DNA from: Oscillospiraceae bacterium
Lineage (GTDB): Bacteria; Bacillota; Clostridia; Oscillospirales; Oscillospiraceae
Assembly (NCBI GenBank): GCA_009786775.1
Contig: WQRL01000066.1
Location: forward strand, 1-8,090
Reading direction: 5' to 3'
DNA: 8,090 nucleotides
This document shows positions 6,301 to 8,090 of this stretch, one piece after another. The stretch's first letter is position 1; the number at the start of each line of letters is the position of its first letter. The notes under the pieces were generated by a model, which saw nothing but the letters and a program-made list of their open reading frames with translations, was not told where the DNA came from and searched no databases. The position numbers and the translations under genes were made by a program.

Positions 6301-7350
6301 TTAGTCTTCGTACTGTGTTTTTGACCCATCTCTGGATTTCCACGGGGAATCGTGTGTACCATCGAGGTTGACAACGATGAATGAGAATGGCTTATCTGCC
6401 CAACGGGTGGTTTGGGGCAGATGCGAGAACCCTCTTGGACATATATATACCGTCGGAACTTCACAGGTATAGCGCTCGTCCTCTTCGCCCATTGCAATTT
6501 CAACGCAAGAGCCGTTATGACGCGGGTCGTCTGCGTCAAGTCCTGCAACGATAAGGATTTCTTCGCAGGGATGGCTGTGTGACTCTCCGGCCCGGTGCCA
6601 AACACCGCTGCCCGTATAATGTCCCCACAAGAAATTAAGCTCAAAGCCCAACAGGTCGCTGCCGTACAGCCAAACAAGGTTATCGGCATTGCCCGGACCC
6701 ATTTCGCCCATTCGGCTTGAGTGTATAACGCCCCATTCGTCGATATAGTTATTATAACCCATCCCGCTTCCATCCTGGGTCGGCACCCTGTACTTGTCCT
6801 GCACTTGCATATTGTCAAAGCCCGTGAACTTACCGGTCTTAGGATCAACGCTTGTGGCGAAAACGCGTGAGTAAGATTCATATTTCGTGCATCCCGGAAC
6901 GGGCGGCTTAAGTTCTGATTCTGGGATTATTTTACCGCTGTATACGGGATCCATTGATATAACAAAATGGACAAATGGGCGCTTGACATTTTTTACCTTT
7001 ACAGGGCCATGAGGTGTGCCCTTGGGAATACATACGGCATAGTTGCGGTTGAATGTATGAAGTTCCCGCTCTTCTCCGATTTCTATTGAAACTTCTGCGC
7101 CGAGGTCAATCATGTCGTCAAGGTTTGTTGATGCAAACACCAAAACCTCATCATACGGGTGGACTACCATTCCTTCAACAGGGTGAAACTGCGTTTCTTC
7201 CTTTATAAAGCAATATGAAAAGCACCCACCAAAGCCTTCCATGTCGGTCTTACCCTCCATCCAGAAAAGCTCAAAGGGATAAAGACCCTCCGGCCCTTTT
7301 TGCCAGTTGAGCGGTTTTACAAGATGTTGGTGCAGAGTTGATTTTGGCAT
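6301..7350 (-). CDS. Two-cupin (bicupin) protein of unknown function
   Basis: The predicted protein has 349 residues, starts at an ATG behind a good Shine-Dalgarno sequence and has no signal peptide, so it should be cytoplasmic. Two halves resemble each other and have cupin character. Residues about 64-134 contain HPYDEVL, then GAEVSIEIGEERE, then PKGTPHG and a hydrophobic last strand. Residues about 252-330 contain SHSHPCEEIL, then SCVEIAMGEEDE, then PRGFSHLP and a last strand SFIVVNLDG. In cupins the His-rich first motif, its acidic residue and the His after the P-x-G turn bind a metal; candidates are H64, E68 and H114 in the first copy and H258, H260, E263/E264 and H310 in the second. The second set is the more complete. 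No characterised family is recognised, so neither an enzyme activity (oxygenase, isomerase, lyase) nor a binding role can be assigned. The gene ends 19 bases before the next one, so they are very likely co-transcribed. Confidence 0.8.
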   Translation of the reverse strand: MPKSTLHQHLVKPLNWQKGPEGLYPFELFWMEGKTDMEGFGGCFSYCFIKEETQFHPVEGMVVHPYDEVLVFASTNLDDMIDLGAEVSIEIGEERELHTFNRNYAVCIPKGTPHGPVKVKNVKRPFVHFVISMDPVYSGKIIPESELKPPVPGCTKYESYSRVFATSVDPKTGKFTGFDNMQVQDKYRVPTQDGSGMGYNNYIDEWGVIHSSRMGEMGPGNADNLVWLYGSDLLGFELNFLWGHYTGSGVWHRAGESHSHPCEEILIVAGLDADDPRHNGSCVEIAMGEEDERYTCEVPTVYICPRGFSHLPQTTRWADKPFSFIVVNLDGTHDSPWKSRDGSKTQYED

Positions 7351-7358
7351 GTTTAATA

Positions 7359-7365
7359 CCCCCCT
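7359..7365 (-). promoter_or_regulatory. Ribosome binding site that fixes the cupin start
   Basis: AGGGGGG lies 8 bases upstream of the ATG at 7350. It favours that ATG over an in-frame TTG at 7392, which would add 14 residues (MYIVTYFRFRGVLN) and would lie within the proposed operator. Confidence 0.7.
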
Positions 7366-7374
7366 AAATCTAAA

Positions 7375-7395
7375 ATATGTTACAATGTACAATAT
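7375..7395 (-). repeat. 21-bp imperfect palindrome at the start of the cupin transcript
   Basis: The 21 bases can be written as ATAT-GT-TACA-A-TGTA-CA-ATAT. The outer ATAT and inner TACA/TGTA arms are perfectly complementary around a single central base, with only the two dinucleotides between them mismatched. It lies between the proposed -10 element and the ribosome binding site, where bound protein could block transcription. It could also serve as an accessory regulator site. Confidence 0.4.
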
Positions 7396-7401
7396 CCTGA
7401 G

Positions 7402-7431
7402 AATATAACATTACATTTAGGGGTTAGTAAA
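7402..7431 (-). promoter_or_regulatory. Candidate sigma-70/sigma-A promoter of the cupin gene
   Basis: Read on the minus strand there is TTTACT (7431-7426), an 18-base spacer, and TATATT (7407-7402), which fits a -10 element well and a -35 element moderately. Transcription would begin near 7395, leaving a leader of about 45 bases before the ATG at 7350. The weak -35 is compatible with an activated promoter. Other AT-rich choices exist nearby. Confidence 0.4.
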
Positions 7432-7449
7432 GAAACAATTTGTGATGAA

Positions 7450-7490
7450 TGTGCAATTTTGCGAATAATGATTGAGATTTTTGTGCAAAA
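7450..7490 (-). promoter_or_regulatory. Candidate regulator-binding region upstream of the cupin operon
   Basis: This AT-rich stretch holds two direct copies of TGTGCAA (7450-7456 and 7482-7488), 32 bases apart or about three helical turns. It also holds inverted arms TTTTGC (7457-7462) and GCAAAA (7485-7490). It lies upstream of the proposed -35 element of the cupin gene, roughly -55 to -95 from a start near 7395, which is where LysR regulators usually bind. Assignment to the neighbouring regulator is inference only. Confidence 0.3.
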
Positions 7491-7494
7491 TGAA

Positions 7495-7531
7495 GCATTG
7501 GGGCTTAGTTAATAAAACCTTACACCAATGC
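7495..7531 (-). repeat. Inverted repeat after the LysR gene (weak terminator or operator)
   Basis: The arms GCATTGG (7495-7501) and CCAATGC (7525-7531) are perfect 7-base complements around a 23-base loop. On the minus strand, downstream of the regulator stop, the second arm is followed by TTCATTTT. The long loop and broken T-run make an efficient intrinsic terminator doubtful; a protein-binding site is equally possible. Confidence 0.25.
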
Positions 7532-7555
7532 CTTTGACCGTTACTGACGGATGTT

Positions 7556-8090
7556 TTAGCATTTTTTGACTTTTTCCATGTGCGTAACCAGCACATCATA
7601 CAGCAGTTTTGCGTTTGTAGACAATGCCGCGCCTTTTTTCTTTATTAGATATAGCCGCCATTCCAGAGATTCCTCTTGAAACGGTATCGCTTTAAGTTTT
7701 CTCTTTGAAAGTGCTGCAATGGGCTGGAGTGCCATAGTTGCCACACCCACTTGCCCTTCGACACACGCCAGTTCAAACAATGTTTTAGTGCTGTCTGTCT
7801 GGTTGTTGATCCAGAGCTCAACACCTGCGGCCTTAGCTGCGTCGAGAAGAAGTGACAGCGCTTTAGTTTGCTCGTTCATAACAGTCAGCGGAAACCCCTG
7901 CAAACACTTGGCGGTTATGGCTTTGTGATCTGCGAGCGGGTGGGCCTGATGGACATAAACAGCAAATCTTGACTGACATACAAGCTGTGAGTCAAATGCA
8001 GCACAATCTATAGGGCCGGGGCAGAAGGCAAGCTCGGATACTTCGGACTTTACAGACATTTCGGCTCCAACATCGCTCTCCCGCCTGAAG
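7556..8090 (-). CDS. LysR-type transcriptional regulator, C-terminal effector domain (partial)
   Basis: The reading frame is open to the right window edge, giving about 178 residues that end in a TAA stop at 7556-7558. The start and the N-terminal helix-turn-helix lie outside the window. What is visible fits the periplasmic-binding-protein-like effector domain of LysR regulators: an early hydrophobic strand followed by a proline (SELAFCPGP), the HPLAD motif typical of the domain, then a threonine-containing ligand-loop region (TDSTKTLFELACVEG), a G-V-A step, and the ending LYLIKKKGAALS. Proteins of this family bind a small co-inducer and control transcription, usually of adjacent genes. Here the regulator is co-directional with and upstream of the cupin gene, rather than divergent as is common, with a 205-base gap. 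Control of the downstream cluster is an inference from position. An internal ATG at 8059 exists, but the in-frame residues upstream (FRRESDVGAE) make it unlikely to be the start. The exact effector is unknown. Confidence 0.85.
   Translation of the reverse strand, partial: FRRESDVGAEMSVKSEVSELAFCPGPIDCAAFDSQLVCQSRFAVYVHQAHPLADHKAITAKCLQGFPLTVMNEQTKALSLLLDAAKAAGVELWINNQTDSTKTLFELACVEGQVGVATMALQPIAALSKRKLKAIPFQEESLEWRLYLIKKKGAALSTNAKLLYDVLVTHMEKVKKC

Noticed and set aside
6285..6881. Minus-strand ORF of 198 codons overlapping the cupin gene
   Set aside because: It is out of frame with the cupin protein, which has better motifs and a proper start. Its translation is compositionally odd and shows no recognisable domain.
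7351..7392. Upstream in-frame TTG start (7392) for the cupin protein
   Set aside because: It has no Shine-Dalgarno at proper spacing, and the extra 14 residues overlap the palindrome and AT-rich leader. The ATG at 7350 has AGGGGGG at 8 bases.
1..8090. tRNA or rRNA genes, CRISPR arrays, insertion sequences
   Set aside because: No regularly spaced repeats, transposase-like frames, terminal inverted repeats or tRNA-like cloverleaf sequences were seen; almost all of the window is accounted for by six minus-strand genes.

Overview
The window looks like a catabolic or uptake gene cluster from an anaerobic Gram-positive bacterium of the Clostridia type. This is an inference from three things: oxygen-sensitive Fe-S redox proteins of the 2,4-dienoyl-CoA reductase and COG1453 types, a lipoprotein rather than periplasmic solute-binding protein, and strong AGGAGG-like ribosome binding sites. 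Every gene I can support lies on the minus strand, so the cluster reads from right to left. Nearly all the DNA is coding and no gene-free stretch exceeds about 205 bases.

In transcription order: (i) 8090-7556, the effector-binding domain of a LysR-type regulator, cut by the window edge; (ii) a 205-base gap with a candidate promoter and several inverted repeats; (iii) 7350-6301, a two-cupin protein of unknown function; (iv) 6281-5127, an aldo/keto-reductase-like protein with a C-terminal 2x[4Fe-4S] domain, apparently starting at CTG and lacking all four residues of the usual AKR catalytic tetrad; (v) a 95-base gap with a second candidate promoter; (vi) 5031-3403, a peptide/nickel-type (SBP_bac_5) lipoprotein; (vii) an 89-base gap with a perfect 14-bp stem-loop; (viii) 3313-1271, one 680-residue ORF that fuses a DppB-type and a DppC-type permease through a proline-rich linker; (ix) 1256-1, an Old Yellow Enzyme-family Fe-S flavoprotein (FadH/BaiCD architecture), cut by the left edge in its FAD/NAD(P)-binding part.

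A reasonable reading is a LysR-controlled system that imports a small organic compound by an ABC transporter and reduces or otherwise processes it with the OYE-family flavoenzyme, the cupin protein and the Fe-S AKR-like protein. The substrate cannot be read from the sequence. No ABC ATPase genes are present; they may lie beyond the left edge or be supplied from elsewhere. The most unusual elements are the single-chain permease, the catalytically stripped AKR homologue with intact cluster motifs, and its CTG start.
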